Shown here piece after piece: positions 14,891-26,806 of a DNA stretch of 64,000 bases. The translations under genes were made by a program, and so were the position numbers. Below the pieces are notes generated by a model, which saw only the letters and a program-made list of their open reading frames with translations, was not told the DNA's origin and did no database searches. This stretch comes from Glandiceps talaboti (taxonomy: Eukaryota > Hemichordata > Enteropneusta > Spengelidae), in contig NC_135559.1 in NCBI RefSeq assembly GCF_964340395.1, forward strand, positions 3,524,501-3,588,500, read 5' to 3'. Every line of letters starts with the position of its first letter. Within the stretch, counting starts at the first letter, position 1.

Positions 14891-15656
14891 TTAGTTTTGT
14901 ACCCCGTCTTGCATTATGTGAAAGTTTGTACAAAGCAAGCCAAATTATCAATTAGAAACCCAACTGGTGTGAGCAAATCTGACCAGTTTTAGGTCGGAAC
15001 TTCACTTCTACGTACTGTGTTAAAGAAAGACTACACAGTAAATTGAGTTAGCAGTGAGTCATATACTGACAACTCCAATTTATATTGAGTGGGAGCAACA
15101 TTTTCCAGAGTCAGCGGAACTTTTAAAAGGGACTTGGGGCATAATGAGTAATATCCAAATTAACACTAGAAGAGTCAACACTTTGGTATTTCTGTTGTTT
15201 TATGTACACAAAAGTAAACAAAGCATATAAATATGAAATGAAGTAGCCATGAATTTCCCAGGATTCCAAAATTCCAAAAAAGCATTCCTATGCAAACTAG
15301 CCAGCCCACTTTGCAAGTTTTGAACATTAACTTTTCACGCTCCTTGACTTCACAAAGAATAGTCTTGTTGTAGTGATGGATGGTACAACAACCTTCACTA
15401 CATTTCTCACGATATAACAGACCAATCTTACATGTATTCTAATCAAAATAATTAATCATGTGGCGTTGCATCATCACCATCAAAGCCAAAGTGAAAATTG
15501 ACAGTAATGAGGTTGTAATGCTATAGATATTCACTGGTATCAGAAATCAGGTATATTTGTCATGTTAAGTCCCTTTATTCTCATTTCCAGTTAACATAGT
15601 AATAATCATTGGATTGATTGATGATCATGATCAAGTCCCTTGCAACATCACAACTA

Positions 15657-15819
15657 GTGTGGTAGGGTCGGTGGACGTCACCCTGGGTAGCATGGTTGAT
15701 AGTGCTGGAGTCTTGGGTTCTGGGTTCAAGTCCGAGCAAGTTTTTCCTTCTTGGCTACATTTGGTAACAAAAGTGGGAGGTATTCTGCTACCCATGCTGA
15801 CGTCCACTAACTACCACAC
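15657..15819 (+). mobile_element. tRNA-like sequence inside a terminal inverted repeat
   Basis: The ends are imperfect inverted repeats (GTGTGGTAG then GTGGACGTCA on the left, and their complement on the right, 15798-15819). Just inside lies a tRNA-like head: TAGCATGGTTGATAGTGC resembles an A box, and GGGTTCAAGTCCGAGC, about 30 bp later, matches a Pol III B box. No folded tRNA can be drawn with confidence. It may be a SINE fragment captured by, or evolved into, a fold-back element. Confidence 0.5.
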
Positions 15820-16979
15820 TCGCATGTTATAGATATATCACTTCTTTTAACTTTTTGCTAGGGGGTGTATGAAACGTGCATATTGTGACAAAAAATTCTC
15901 CAATGTTTAACAATAATCTGAGCATTGAGAAAGTTCATCTTCAGTTGTAATCTATGCATGATGCTGTTGTCTGTGGGGTATGCGAGTGAACAAACTTAGA
16001 AAGGCAAAAAAAGGACTGGACATTTGTCATTTCCTGTAGGTCGTTGAACTATTTGAACTAATGTCATTTGATTTAAAGGAGTATTGTATAATGTATAGCA
16101 GTGACACCCACTCTTCTGCTTATTATCTAATGTTACATTATATCTACCTGGTACTCACTCAACCATTCATATTGGATTACCCACCCGTTCTGACTGTCCA
16201 ACATCGCTCACAAATGTTAACTATCAGGGTGGTCTCTGGTCTACTAACTTTTAAACTTCACATGTATATTTATTATCAAAAATCTGGTGACAGAATTATT
16301 CAAGGTTTGAAAATTTATCCCACACACTTTTATACTTTTTATGATATTCACTCTCAAATTAATTCAACATCATGAAAAATAGCACATGTATATGAGAATT
16401 TAATTTCAATGACAAATTCAATATTAATCTTTGAATGAATTTTTTTTTTGGCTATTGCTCCTACTGCTTCCTTTTTTGTATTGGAAATATTGTTCTCCCT
16501 TATTTTGGTCATTGACTTTTTTTGATCAGATGTGATTGAATTGCTGATTTTCAAATACCTGATATCTCAAAATACATATTGAGTCATCCTGCTTGTGCTC
16601 TGTATCTTTGTTCAAGTCCTTCTACCACAACTGAAAACTTGTTATTTGAAAAAAACATACTATGGTACATGTCAATGTGTTCATCATCACATTAGTTAAA
16701 CACCTTACCAGGTGACCTTTGACCCCACATGACAACCATACATACAAAAAGTCCATGCATTAATAATTGTCCCTTTCTCACTTTCTAGTCTTGTGTATCT
16801 GTTGTTATCCAACAGCCCTGTGTACCAGTACTGTACTACCAACCTTGGAATGTCACTTCAACTTGTATGGATATTGGAATAGATAAGACATCTGTTGTTT
16901 TGAAGTGATCAGGTGTAAATGGCTGATTCACATACCTGGGTTGACTGTACTGAACCACTAGTATGTAAAAACTATCACA

Positions 16980-17340
16980 AGGACAGCCACTTGCAAGTAC
17001 CACCATCATGTCTATTGGATTGCCAGAACAACCACATCTACTGACTTGCATGTACCACCATCATAGCTACAAACTAGCAAGTACAGTACAACTATGGTGA
17101 TTAATGGCTTCCAAGTACCACCATGACATCTACCAGCTCAAGTACCACCATCACGCCAATACCACCATCACATCTATTGACTTGCAAGTACCACCATGTC
17201 CATCAGCTAGCAAATATAGTACCACTATGGTGATTATATAGCTTGCAAGTACCACCACCATGCCAATACCACCATCACATCTATTGATTTGCAGTACAAC
17301 CATCATACCAACCTCTACCATGATCGTCTATTTACAAGTG
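16980..17340. repeat. Degenerate repeat region rich in AGTACCACCATCA
   Basis: Repeated blocks of CTTGCAAGTACCACCATCA and CATCTATTGACTTGCAAGTA at irregular spacing over about 350 bp. Confidence 0.75.
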
Positions 17341-17403
17341 TCATCAACACTACAAAAGATTCATAAAACCATCAAGACACCACTGATGTATCATACTAGT
17401 AAT

Positions 17404-17478
17404 AGATAGTCAACGAGTTTGGGAGGGTTATGTGCCAATAAACGAGGCACATAACCCTACCGAACGAGTTGTCTATCT
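17404..17478. repeat. Imperfect palindrome (hairpin)
   Basis: AGGGTTATGTGCC (17424-17436) and GGCACATAACCCT (17446-17458) form a perfect 13-bp stem with a 9-base loop. Weaker pairing continues outward to AGATAG and CTATCT. Possibly the core of a decayed mini-transposon. Confidence 0.7.
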
Positions 17479-17784
17479 TACTTATACGGCGTGATTGGCT
17501 CACACGGACAAAATAGGTCACATCCCTAAGAAAGAGTGGTTTATGGCTCCATATAACCAACCAAAATCAAGGCCTCTGATTGGTCAAGTCCTACTATGAA
17601 CTCTTTGTCAAACAAGGAAATTTACAGTTCACGGTTTTAGCTTTACAGATTGCTTTTAGATACACATGAAGGCTAGTAAACTAGCATTGTTTCCAAAAAC
17701 AAACAATATCATGTAAAGGATACATCATGCATACTATGGAAAATGTCAAACTGTGACTCCAGCTGACAATCATTTAAAACACTA

Positions 17785-18030
17785 GATAGACAAGATAACT
17801 GGACCTCCACAGGACAAGATAACTGGACCTCCACTGGAAAAGATAACTGAATTTCCACAAGACAACATAACTGGATCTCCACAGGACAACATACCTGGAT
17901 CTCCACAGGACAAGATAAGACAACATAACTGAATCTCCAGAAGAGAAGATATCTGCATCTCCACAGGAAAACATAATCATTTCTCCACATGACGACATAA
18001 CCAGATCTCCACAGGACCACATAACTGGAT
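17785..18030. repeat. 24-bp minisatellite, about ten degenerate copies
   Basis: The unit is close to ACAAGATAACTGGACCTCCA plus CAGG. Because 24 is a multiple of three, three minus-strand frames remain open (repeats of SCGDPVML and similar). These are not genes. Confidence 0.9.
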
Positions 18031-18104
18031 CAGCCACAAATTGTAATAATATCTCATTGAAAGACAAAAGCTGACCTTGAATGTTTGACCTGCCCCCTGC
18101 AAGA

Positions 18105-18290
18105 GTTTTCCTTCTAAAACTCTACCCCAAAATTATAGTTTCCTGGGTACAATCTTACTAACTACAATTAGAGTTTCCTGTTAAAAACCTACCTCAAAAA
18201 TATTGACATATTTCCTGCTAAAACTATACCCCAGAATTATAGTTTCCTGGCTAAAATCTACCTCTAAAATTCTAGTGTCCTTGGAGAAGG
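18105..18290. repeat. Degenerate tandem repeat with ATTATAGTTTCCTG
   Basis: About four copies, each with a TCTACCCCAAAATTATAG-like block followed by TTTCCTG. Unit roughly 45-50 bp. Confidence 0.65.
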
Positions 18291-18689
18291 AAGGTCCTAA
18301 CTGACGGAGGATACATATCAGACAGAACACTGATACATTACATTTTCATTATATAAAGTTATCCTGTTTCTATGGAACACTGGTCCCAGTTTACTTGGCA
18401 ACTGCTAAAATTTGTCCATCCTAGCAGTAATGTAAATTATAAAATACTTCTGTCAATATTGTCTCCAAATATTGTCTCTAAATGATGTTTAAAAAGTAAT
18501 AATACATTTCAGAGATTTCCAATACCTCCTTTCATGCAAAAATATCTAACTTGGCACCAATCATACACAACAATGGCATGACAGAATTAGTGGACACACC
18601 TTTAATTTCAGAATTCTTTTCAAATTCAATACAAACTGATACAAAATGGTGTTTATCACCCATCACGTGTTGAGCTGCAGTGCAGTGAT

Positions 18690-18895
18690 CTTGTGGGTTT
18701 GAGTTTTAAATTAGTGTAGCTGTCTAAATTTAACATTACATATATGTGTATCTTGTTGTGTATCTGTTATAATTGTATTATTTTTGTATTTTGTGAATTG
18801 TTGTACTGCTGGCAGTTTCCCAATTTCCCCTTGTGGGATCAATAAAGTATTTATTATCATTACTATTATTATCATTATTATTATCTTCTGCTTAC
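18690..18895 (+). mobile_element. Probable 5'-truncated LINE (CR1/L2-like) 3' tail
   Basis: The segment ends TTTCCCCTTGTGGGATCAAT followed by AAAGTATT and an ATT/ATC-rich tail. This matches the 3' signature of CR1/L2-type non-LTR retrotransposons in aquatic animals. No reverse transcriptase sequence is present. The 5' limit is approximate. Confidence 0.5.
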
Positions 18896-19306
18896 TCTAG
18901 ACATACCAAATACAAATTACAAATTTAGTTTTCAAATACAAATGTTCTATATCAGGCTTACTAAATTCTGAATTTTTCACTGGTATAAAATATTACTATA
19001 TCATTTGTCATTAGTTCGCATGATTTTTTACAATGTTAATATCCTCAGAATCAACATTACGAAAAAGTCAGAATGATACATACTACTCATCAAAATGTCA
19101 TGTTCTACACCTATCATATCAATCATGTATTTAAAGCATACAATATCATTATTCAGCTCAAAGTAATTTTCTTCCAATTCAATATTTCATATTGCATACA
19201 TTAATATCATAAATTCATCTCAAAACTTTATATTTTGTATTCTCTTTGCATCAATCATGTAATACATACTCTGGTAGACTAGTAGTAGCTGCTATTGTCT
19301 CACAAG

Positions 19307-19559
19307 TAGACTGTCGACAGTCGCTCGCGCCTTTTTTCCCTACGTTTTATCTAAACTCTGGTCCGGCGCAACACTAGTAATAGTATAATCGCAAACTGAT
19401 TTCGAGGGCCGTATTGCGAAGGCCCAAGCTCGGGCCTTCGGCCCTCGACCTTGGGCCTACGGCCCTCGATATCAGTCTGCGATTAGACTAGTGTTGCGCC
19501 GGATCGGAGTTTAGATAAAACTTTGGGGGAAAAAGGCGCGAGCAACTGTCGACAGTCTA
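19307..19559. mobile_element. MITE with long inverted repeats and 9-bp target duplication (Mutator-like by structure)
   Basis: The element starts TAGACTGTCGACAGTCGCTC and ends with its near-perfect complement. The first 25 bases of the two ends differ at one position. The arms extend inward through CCGGCGCAACACTAGT to about 100 bp each, with a GC-rich GGCCCAAGCTCGGGCC core. TCTCACAAG (19298-19306 and 19560-19568) flanks both sides exactly, a perfect 9-bp target-site duplication. Long inverted ends plus 9-bp duplications are typical of Mutator-like elements. With 253 bp and no coding capacity it is non-autonomous. High arm identity suggests a fairly young insertion. Confidence 0.88.
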
Positions 19560-21337
19560 TCTCACAAGGTGACAAGTTGGTTAAAGATTGATTCAATGTT
19601 TCACAAAAACAATATCAATCAATGTGTGCTATGTTTCCATGTATGACAACTTCAAATTGTTATAAAATTGATGATTTCCAAAATTACCAACTCTTGTTTT
19701 TGTTCATTTGTCAAACTCAATGATGCAGACCAATTTTCCATAATAACATACCATTAAAAGGCAAACCTTCTAAATCTCATTACTGTTGTCAGAGTCCATT
19801 TTAAATTTCCATTTTATCCACTATAAATAGTATTACCATCAAAACTACGTCATGTTCATATTGTAGAACAATATATTTAATGTGGAAGGCTAAGAGATCC
19901 CTTTAACAGATGAGTGTCTATTGTGTACTTTACGTGTTATTCTTGCATAATCTGAGTGGTAAAATGGGATGAATAGCTCAATTACCATGGTAACAGATTA
20001 GCAGAGAGGGTAACAATATTCCATAAATGCGGGATGATTTCCTACGATTTCATTGATATATTAGTTGTGATTGCATAATAGGGATTCAGTAAATAATGAT
20101 TATTGATTTTAGGAACATTTCCAGCCATTAGTAAGATTTCCTTTCAGTCTCCACTCTGCCAATACTGATGGTCCTGTCATTTGAGGCATATCTTAGCTTA
20201 TAACATATTTACAAATAAGATAAGTGTTAAACCCCATGTTCTGCTCCTTGTAGTATGCTACTATAACATGTTACAGCTGAGGAAGACAGGGATTATTTTG
20301 TAGTTTATGAAAGTTCTGTGTTGATATATGCATAAAACGGATAAGTATCTATGGCCAAGATGTTTCGCTCAGTCTTACCTGAGTTGCCTCCTAAGGGTGA
20401 ATAAAACATCTAGGCAAGAAACACTTTTCTGTCTATTGTACATGTTCAAATGAATCTGCTTAGCATATATATCTCCAAAACAGTACATTGACACCTCAGC
20501 ACATTAGTATCTTATTTCAAAATTTCCTTGTAGCAAACACTTCTAGGCTTCAAAGTCCAAATATGGTGATTACATACTGTAAACCTAGATATTGTCACCA
20601 CTAGAAAATTATACAATTTTAGCATCTTCAGCTACTTATCAAAGACTATTTCTACTAATTACATGACTAGTACATTGTCTTCATGAACAAGAAGGCAGTT
20701 TAGTCACTATTTATTTTTGCATATTTGTTTAGCGAAATAAGTGAAAATAAGTCTTAGTAAAAATTACAGTTTACAGTATACACCACATGTTCTACAGAAG
20801 TAACACTTTAACCAATTACATTAATATTTTCATAATTACAATAATATTACTTTATTAGGAAGTAACATTTCTTTAATTCCAGTCTAAAATGAAGTTGATA
20901 CATGCCAAAAACTTACATAAAACAAGAATTTTGTCCGAACAATTTTGGCGGGAATGTTTTCAGTATTGAAGGGGTTAAACAACCCTAGAAAGGCTGTCAA
21001 CAAGAATGATGAGTTTCCTTGCACAGGTAAATTCCAACTGAACCTCACAGCCTCATTCTGGAATTCATCTATCCATCCTTGCATGATTAAAGTATTCAGT
21101 TTCTACTATCTGATCTTAGTCTTATCGGTCATCTTACCAACAGCTGCCAGTCTCAGAGAGTAAGATTAGACTGACAGTATAGTAAGGAGCCGTTTCTAAA
21201 TGGTAAAACCTTCTATTAGTATTGGAAAAACTCTTTTTCTTGTATTCTTAGCCCTCTCCTTGCTATATCTGTGACTCAATTTGCCACTTGTTCACTCATT
21301 CACGAATGCAGTGAGTTATTCTTACATAATTTATTAT

Positions 21338-21500
21338 TTTCTAGTTGCTGGTATTCACAGGTTAATCTTATTAAAATATTAGGGGTTGGCTACAGGGGTT
21401 GAACTCTTAATTTGTTGGGAAAAATTTATCTCAAACATATTTCTTTTCTAGTTGCTGGTAATCTTATCAAAATGTTAAAGATCAGGAGTTGACTACAGCA
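21338..21500. repeat. Local tandem duplication, two diverged copies
   Basis: TTTTCTAGTTGCTGGTA followed by AATCTTATNAAAATNTTA and a GTTGNCTACAG block occurs twice, about 110 bp apart. Confidence 0.65.
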
Positions 21501-22882
21501 TGTCTGAGTTTTAAAATTTGTAATAAAAAAAAAATATATATCTCATTCTGAACTTTATGAAACAGTGGGTTGTCTTGCAGCATTTCTACCTGACGCCTAT
21601 CTCATATAGACAGATTTACCAGCAGTCGCCAATTTTTATATTTGCATATTGCATGTGAGCACCACAAGTGCAAGTGTCAATTTGAGAATATGCCTGACTG
21701 ACTGATCACTTGATAGTTTAATTAACTCCATGTCCCCTGTAATTCCCATGACACTATGCCATGCCATCATTAATTGTATTAATTAATTGAATTACTCCTG
21801 TATTTTGATTACCCAGTCTTGTCTGATAAGATAAAAGGACCTATGGCTCAATGTGGACTCCATTGGGATGGAACAGTCTGTCCTCATCAGACAACATCTG
21901 GTTCCTCATTCCAAAAAGTGTCAATGGGTATTTCTTAAATACATATGATGCAATGGTTTATTTGTGTATTTATGAGTAAGGAGTGGGTTTTCAAAGGTGG
22001 GTATGCTAGCAATGACTTTCACTTTCCCAACTTCAGTGTAAAGTCGATTATTATTCTGAGCACGTCAGCAAGAAAGTTGAAAAGAAATATCAGTCTTCCC
22101 CATTTACATGGCTGTCTCGCAATTCAACGGTTTCAAACTTTTGCTTTCAGAAAGCTAGACACGAGAATAGCCACCAGAATGTATAGTCTAATTCCAGTCC
22201 ATTTCCCTTTCAAAAGGGAACAAAAAGAGGACCCGTAATTTCATGCACTGTGGGATAATTATGCGCACAAATTAAAGGAAAATTACTGGCATCAATGGGC
22301 CTTCGTACTGTCCAACACCCACAACCAAACTTGTATTTACAGTATGGTCAGCTATTAACAGCCAACCTTCTCTCAAACCAGATGACGCCGTAAAGTCGGC
22401 AACTTGATTTTACAATTTCAAGAGAACTCTGGCTACCCACTTACTCGAAATACAGGCCATGTCATAAATAATACTGCCATAGCAGGCGCGGCTTAAACAA
22501 ATTTAAAAACTTCAAATTTCAGTGTCTGCGAGTTATGACACACAACATTGTGTAGTTCGTATCAGTTATTCTACCTGGAGGGAAACAGATAAAGTAACTA
22601 TTCTAGCAACCGAAATTTCATGCTGAGTCAAACAAAACAAAAGTTTTGGGAAATATCGAGATGAATTACAAACAGTTATTTGATCAATGTCTTAAACTGA
22701 CCAGTGAGGGATGCGGTCGTGATATGCTGACGACGTGTATTGAATGTAAAGTTCGTGTGATATACTGTAAACAAACGCAAACACTGCACTACTTCTACTC
22801 ATAACTAAGTACAAACGTTTACCGAGTTACATTTACCCCACTTAGCTTACAATTCACTCCTTCTTAAAAGATTACAACTTAC

Positions 22883-23292
22883 CTTGATATTTTACAGCGT
22901 TTGTTGAAATCAAAAACTTGGTATATGCACTCTCTGACTGCACAGCGTTTTGAAAATCAACCTTCGCTTGCTGTAAAAACTTTTCTTCCACTCGCTTCGT
23001 GCAACACGTTGAACTGCTAATACATACTTTTAAATTTTCCCCTGAATGAAAAATGACACCGATTATTAACAAAATTGATACTTATAAATAAAAAAGATGA
23101 GATCGCTTACCTAGAAAGAAATATTTCTGAATTCATACCTGATATCGGCATGTTAGGAATTATCCGACTGGATCCCAAACCTTTTTGCACGAACGCTTGC
23201 TGGACACGAGCACACGAGTACATGTCATCCTGCGCTGTTGAAATTGTTACAAAGACGAACACAAACACGGCTACCGTGGTCCATGGACCCAT
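22883..23292 (-). CDS. Glypican, GPC3/GPC5 subfamily, first two coding exons (5' end of gene)
   Basis: Glypicans are GPI-anchored heparan sulfate proteoglycans that modulate Wnt, Hedgehog and BMP signalling at the cell surface. Exon 1 (23292..23139) encodes a signal peptide (hydrophobic residues about 5-20) and SCARVQQAFVQKGLG. Exon 2 (23041..22883) encodes GENLKVC, STCCTKRVEEKF and TKFLISTNAVKYQ. The join is in frame with a GT donor and AG acceptor, and exon 2 ends on another donor (CAAG/GTAAGT). Cysteines 27, 58, 64 and 65 match the conserved N-lobe cysteines. The TCCTK-EE and KFLIS-NA patterns fit vertebrate GPC3/GPC5 better than GPC1/2/4/6. About 105 residues of an expected 550-600 are visible. 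No further glypican exon was recognised down to base 1, so intron 2 appears to exceed 22 kb, as is usual for this subfamily. The gene is divergent from MCM7. Confidence 0.9.
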
Positions 23293-23671
23293 TGTGGCAA
23301 CTTAGATACGGTATTTGGACGAGAAATATACAGTATGATGGCAAAATCCACAGAAAGTACACCTTGACGTCGGGGGGAAATGTTTCAAAGTTCGAACTAC
23401 GGAAGTTGACTGAATATCGTATCTCCCAAATTGGGGGTGGTAACTCACTCAGCGCTGATTGGATAGCTTCGGTGGGTGTTTCCATATATGGTTGGTTGTT
23501 TACTGATCTCTTCGTAAATAACAATAATGACTATGAGTAAATCCCAGGAATTTAAAAACATGACGTAATTGCGGTGCGCTTTCAGAAACGTCTCCGAAAG
23601 TTCACCGCAAAGTCTAAATATTTATTTCATGAGACCATCATGGTAACAGGCAGAGTAACGTGATAAGAGTA

Positions 23672-23685
23672 GCACTAGGTGGCGC
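23672..23685 (+). promoter_or_regulatory. CTCF-like motif 1
   Basis: GCACTAGGTGGCGC matches 13 of 14 positions of the conserved CTCF core (CCASYAGRKGGCRS). It lies about 380 bp upstream of the glypican start. Binding is an inference. Confidence 0.45.
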
Positions 23686-24564
23686 TCCACACTGCGATTT
23701 ACCAAACGGCTGGACACGCTTTCCGTCGAAAAAATTTCATTCTTATTTTTAGTATTTTAAAACTGATCGCCTTAAATCTGTACGGTGGCTAAACATGTCT
23801 ATTTACTGTCATGATTTTTCTCTCAAATATTGTGAGAATGGAAAATCTTAGAAATGATGTGATCAATATTACACTCTACCGTTTATGGTAAAGCAAACTA
23901 AACGACTTGTTTCATTACATTGTCCAAGTGCCAAAATAAACAGAGAAATACAAACTACATTCTAGTTAGTAATGGTCAGTAAACACAATATGTTTGTCAT
24001 ACACCTGGAAATCTTTGCAGTAAACTTAGAACAACAATTGGGCAAAGACGCCGCAACGGATGGGATACAAAATGAATCAAAATTAACTTCTCTCTTATTT
24101 CCGACAACGAGTGAAGGTACGAGGCAAATAAGTTTACGGAAGTTTAAATTAGTAAAAAACGTCGTCGCAAACCACGATCTGTTTTACGGCACCGTTGATA
24201 ACGTGCCGTCCCACTTTATTTCGAAGTGTAGAGGAAGAAATAACGGCCCTGGTTTGCGAGAATGAGAAAAAATAACATTCTGAAGCTTATAAATAATAAC
24301 GTAACGGGTAGCAGGAGACGGGTGATACTTACACGTTTCGTCTTTGATACAAACTTGTTCAAGTTGGTTATTGTTTGCAATGTTATTCTTAAAGAATTAT
24401 ATCTTACCTGTGTGACTTCACAGAAATACAATTTTAGTGTCAAACGTAAACTTTGTCAGTTAGAGTCGCAAAAGTGTTCACTGGTAAATTCGCAATATAC
24501 CCACATGTTTTAATTCGGCTGTGTCTATATATATTCCTTGCAATTGTTTAATATACAACAGGTA

Positions 24565-24794
24565 ACACTGAAGTAAAACACTTTCTCTGTGTTTTACACT
24601 AATTTATAGCATCAAGTTCATATCAAATGTAAAAGTATACTGTTTGAACTTTCAATTGGTTTATTTACAAGCCCAGCATGTGCCCTTTGTAATGAGATCA
24701 ATTAGCAAAGGAAATACATGTACAGTAGTATACTTTTACACTTGATATTGATGCTATAAATGATTGTGGTACATACAGCGCTTTACTTTGGTGT
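24565..24794. mobile_element. Fold-back MITE-like element, 230 bp
   Basis: The left arm runs from ACACTGAAGTAAA to ATTTATAGCATCAA, TCAAATGTAAAAGTATACT. It is repeated inverted in the right arm (AGTATACTTTTACACTTGA ... TTTACTTTGGTGT). The inner 45 bp of the arms are nearly identical. There is no coding capacity and no convincing target duplication. Confidence 0.75.
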
Positions 24795-25387
24795 CATAAA
24801 CTTATCAACGTTTTTCGTACATGTTGTCTTTTTTATTGTTTGTCTTAGTTTCTGTACTTTGCAATATATGGTTTATCAATGTATAAATATTAATATTGCT
24901 AGTTAAAAATGTTCCATTTTGATGGGATGAAATCACAATCTTTGAGTATTGAATATTACATTCCACTGCCCCAAGCGATTATAGTGCGATTTCTTTATGT
25001 TGATATATTCAGCATGTCACGCCCTTTTTTATGTAGCCTATAGTGTTATGTTCTATTTTGTAGTTTTCTGCCCTGCCCTGTCTTATCATGTCATGTCATG
25101 TCACACATATAATTTCTTAAAAGACATCGAAGTCTTTGTTTTTCGTCCGGCTCGGAGATATCGGTGCAATTCTATTATGGAAAAAGTAATTGTTAACACC
25201 TTGGAGGTGTAACGCCAGCAATGTATACATACTACAGATGAAAGCCCTGTGAATGGGAAAACATATGTCAAGTAGAAGTTAAGAGTGTGGTTAGCACATC
25301 TCCCCCTTTGCTCTATATGCATAATCATGCAACATGAAATGTACTTCGTAATTCAATGGGGAAATGCATACATACACATATACATAC

Positions 25388-25445
25388 CACCACCACCACC
25401 ACCACCACCACCACCACCACCACCACCACCACCACCACCACCACC

Positions 25446-25517
<72 letters not shown>
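25388..25517. repeat. (CCA)n followed by (ACA)n microsatellite
   Basis: Uninterrupted CCA triplets switch to ACA triplets with no spacer. They cause poly-Pro/Thr, poly-His/Gln and poly-Cys/Trp open frames that are artefacts. Confidence 0.97.
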
Positions 25518-25518
<1 letters not shown>

Positions 25519-26136
25519 CTGTATGTCGCTCCTCATACATGTAAAGTCGTAGGCGTCCTATTTGAGGACGGCGTAAGAGGCATCCTGAATTCGAATGCAT
25601 CCAACAGGTAGCTCTAGGATGTGGGGATATTTACCTATGGCCATGGATGTATTAGGGAGACATCCATGCGCAGGCTAATATACGTATACATACAGTAGAA
25701 CTGCATGTGTGTTAACGAGCAAGCATTGAGAGAAAAATACAAGTTCAAACTTGACATGTACAGTGCATGACAAACGATCTTTTTGCAAGATACTTCACAC
25801 CTGTAGGAAGAACCCATTGTTTTCTGTCTGGAGTGTCACAAGAAAAGTGCAGCACAATATCGAATACATAGATAATTAACAACACATCAACACCTTTATG
25901 CCACCAACAGAGCCTTTGACCACAGAAGAATGGTCACAACTTAAACAGTCTGACAGTTTGCCAAATAAAATACTACTAGTATGGACCTGCTGAAGCCAAA
26001 CTACCCAGACAAGAAACCGAAATAGTAGAATGTATGTGTATTAATCTCTAAAACGCGTATTATGCTATATATGCAATGGTCTATAGAGAGATCAACTGTC
26101 AATGTTATGTATACACTTGTAACGCCTCTACCCCGT

Positions 26137-26259
26137 ATTCATTCATTCATTCATTCATCCATTCATTCATTCATTCATTCATTCATTCATTCATTCATTC
26201 ATTCAGTCAGTCATTCAGTCAGTCATTCAGTCAGTCATGATCAGTCAGTCTGTCAGTCA

Positions 26260-26329
<70 letters not shown>

Positions 26330-26330
26330 G
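26137..26330. repeat. Compound tetranucleotide microsatellite (ATTC)n-(AGTC)n-(TGTC)n
   Basis: Three related tetranucleotide tracts in succession. The transition through CAGTCAGT suggests stepwise mutation of one tract. Confidence 0.97.
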
Positions 26331-26792
26331 CTTTCTATATCAGCATTGATTCTAGAGATGTGCAAAACGAACAAGGAAATAAACAAGATGAAGCATAACA
26401 TTGTGAACATTTCCGTGTTGGATTTAACATCCTTACCTTTCTGTGAGCTCAGTTATGTTATATACGTAATGCTGCCGTTTTCTTTTCACCATTACTTTAA
26501 ATGTTTAGGCATTGAATTGTATAAGGTTCAGGGGATATCGATAACCAACAAAAATTACAAAAAATTATCGATGCTTGTCAAATATAAACGCACATTTTTG
26601 ACAAAATTATTTTCAAGTTGAAACCGGTTTCTTTTAATTCTAATTTTGATAACGTTTCACAAACCTTTCTTGCTAAATTGAGTTAATTAGTCAATAAGAG
26701 TTAACGTGGTCAAGAATTGATCAAATATATCTTTCCAGCAGCTAAGAAAACTCCAAGGGCGGAAAGAAAGACAAATGTCTACTAACGCACGG

Positions 26793-26806
26793 ACACTAGG
26801 TGGCGC
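26793..26806 (+). promoter_or_regulatory. CTCF-like motif 2
   Basis: ACACTAGGTGGCGC, the same 13/14 match and orientation as the motif at 23672. About 1.5 kb upstream of the MCM7 start codon. Confidence 0.45.

Larger units (their letters stand above)
1..22882 (-). other. Presumed glypican intron 2 (continues beyond the window)
   Basis: No convincing exon on either strand. Open frames here are short, lack recognisable domains, or are made by simple repeats. Repeats large enough to describe are listed separately. Stretches 1-5237, 5332-10940, 11308-12055, 12280-13764, 14890-15656, 15820-16979, 19569-21337 and 21500-22882 hold ordinary A+T-rich sequence with short homopolymer runs (G run near 7887, T run near 9256) and nothing else I can support. 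Assigning the whole block to one intron is an inference from the glypican exons at 22883-23292. A nested gene cannot be excluded. Confidence 0.6.

Noticed and set aside
17709-18067. Minus-strand repeat proteins
   Set aside because: 24-bp minisatellite, open by length only, with equal openness in three frames.
23972-24265. 97-residue plus-strand frame upstream of MCM7 as a gene
   Set aside because: No domain pattern, no splice context, and in the divergent promoter region.
25285-25611. Poly-Pro/Thr, poly-Cys/Trp and poly-His/Gln proteins
   Set aside because: All come from the CCA/ACA microsatellite read in different frames.
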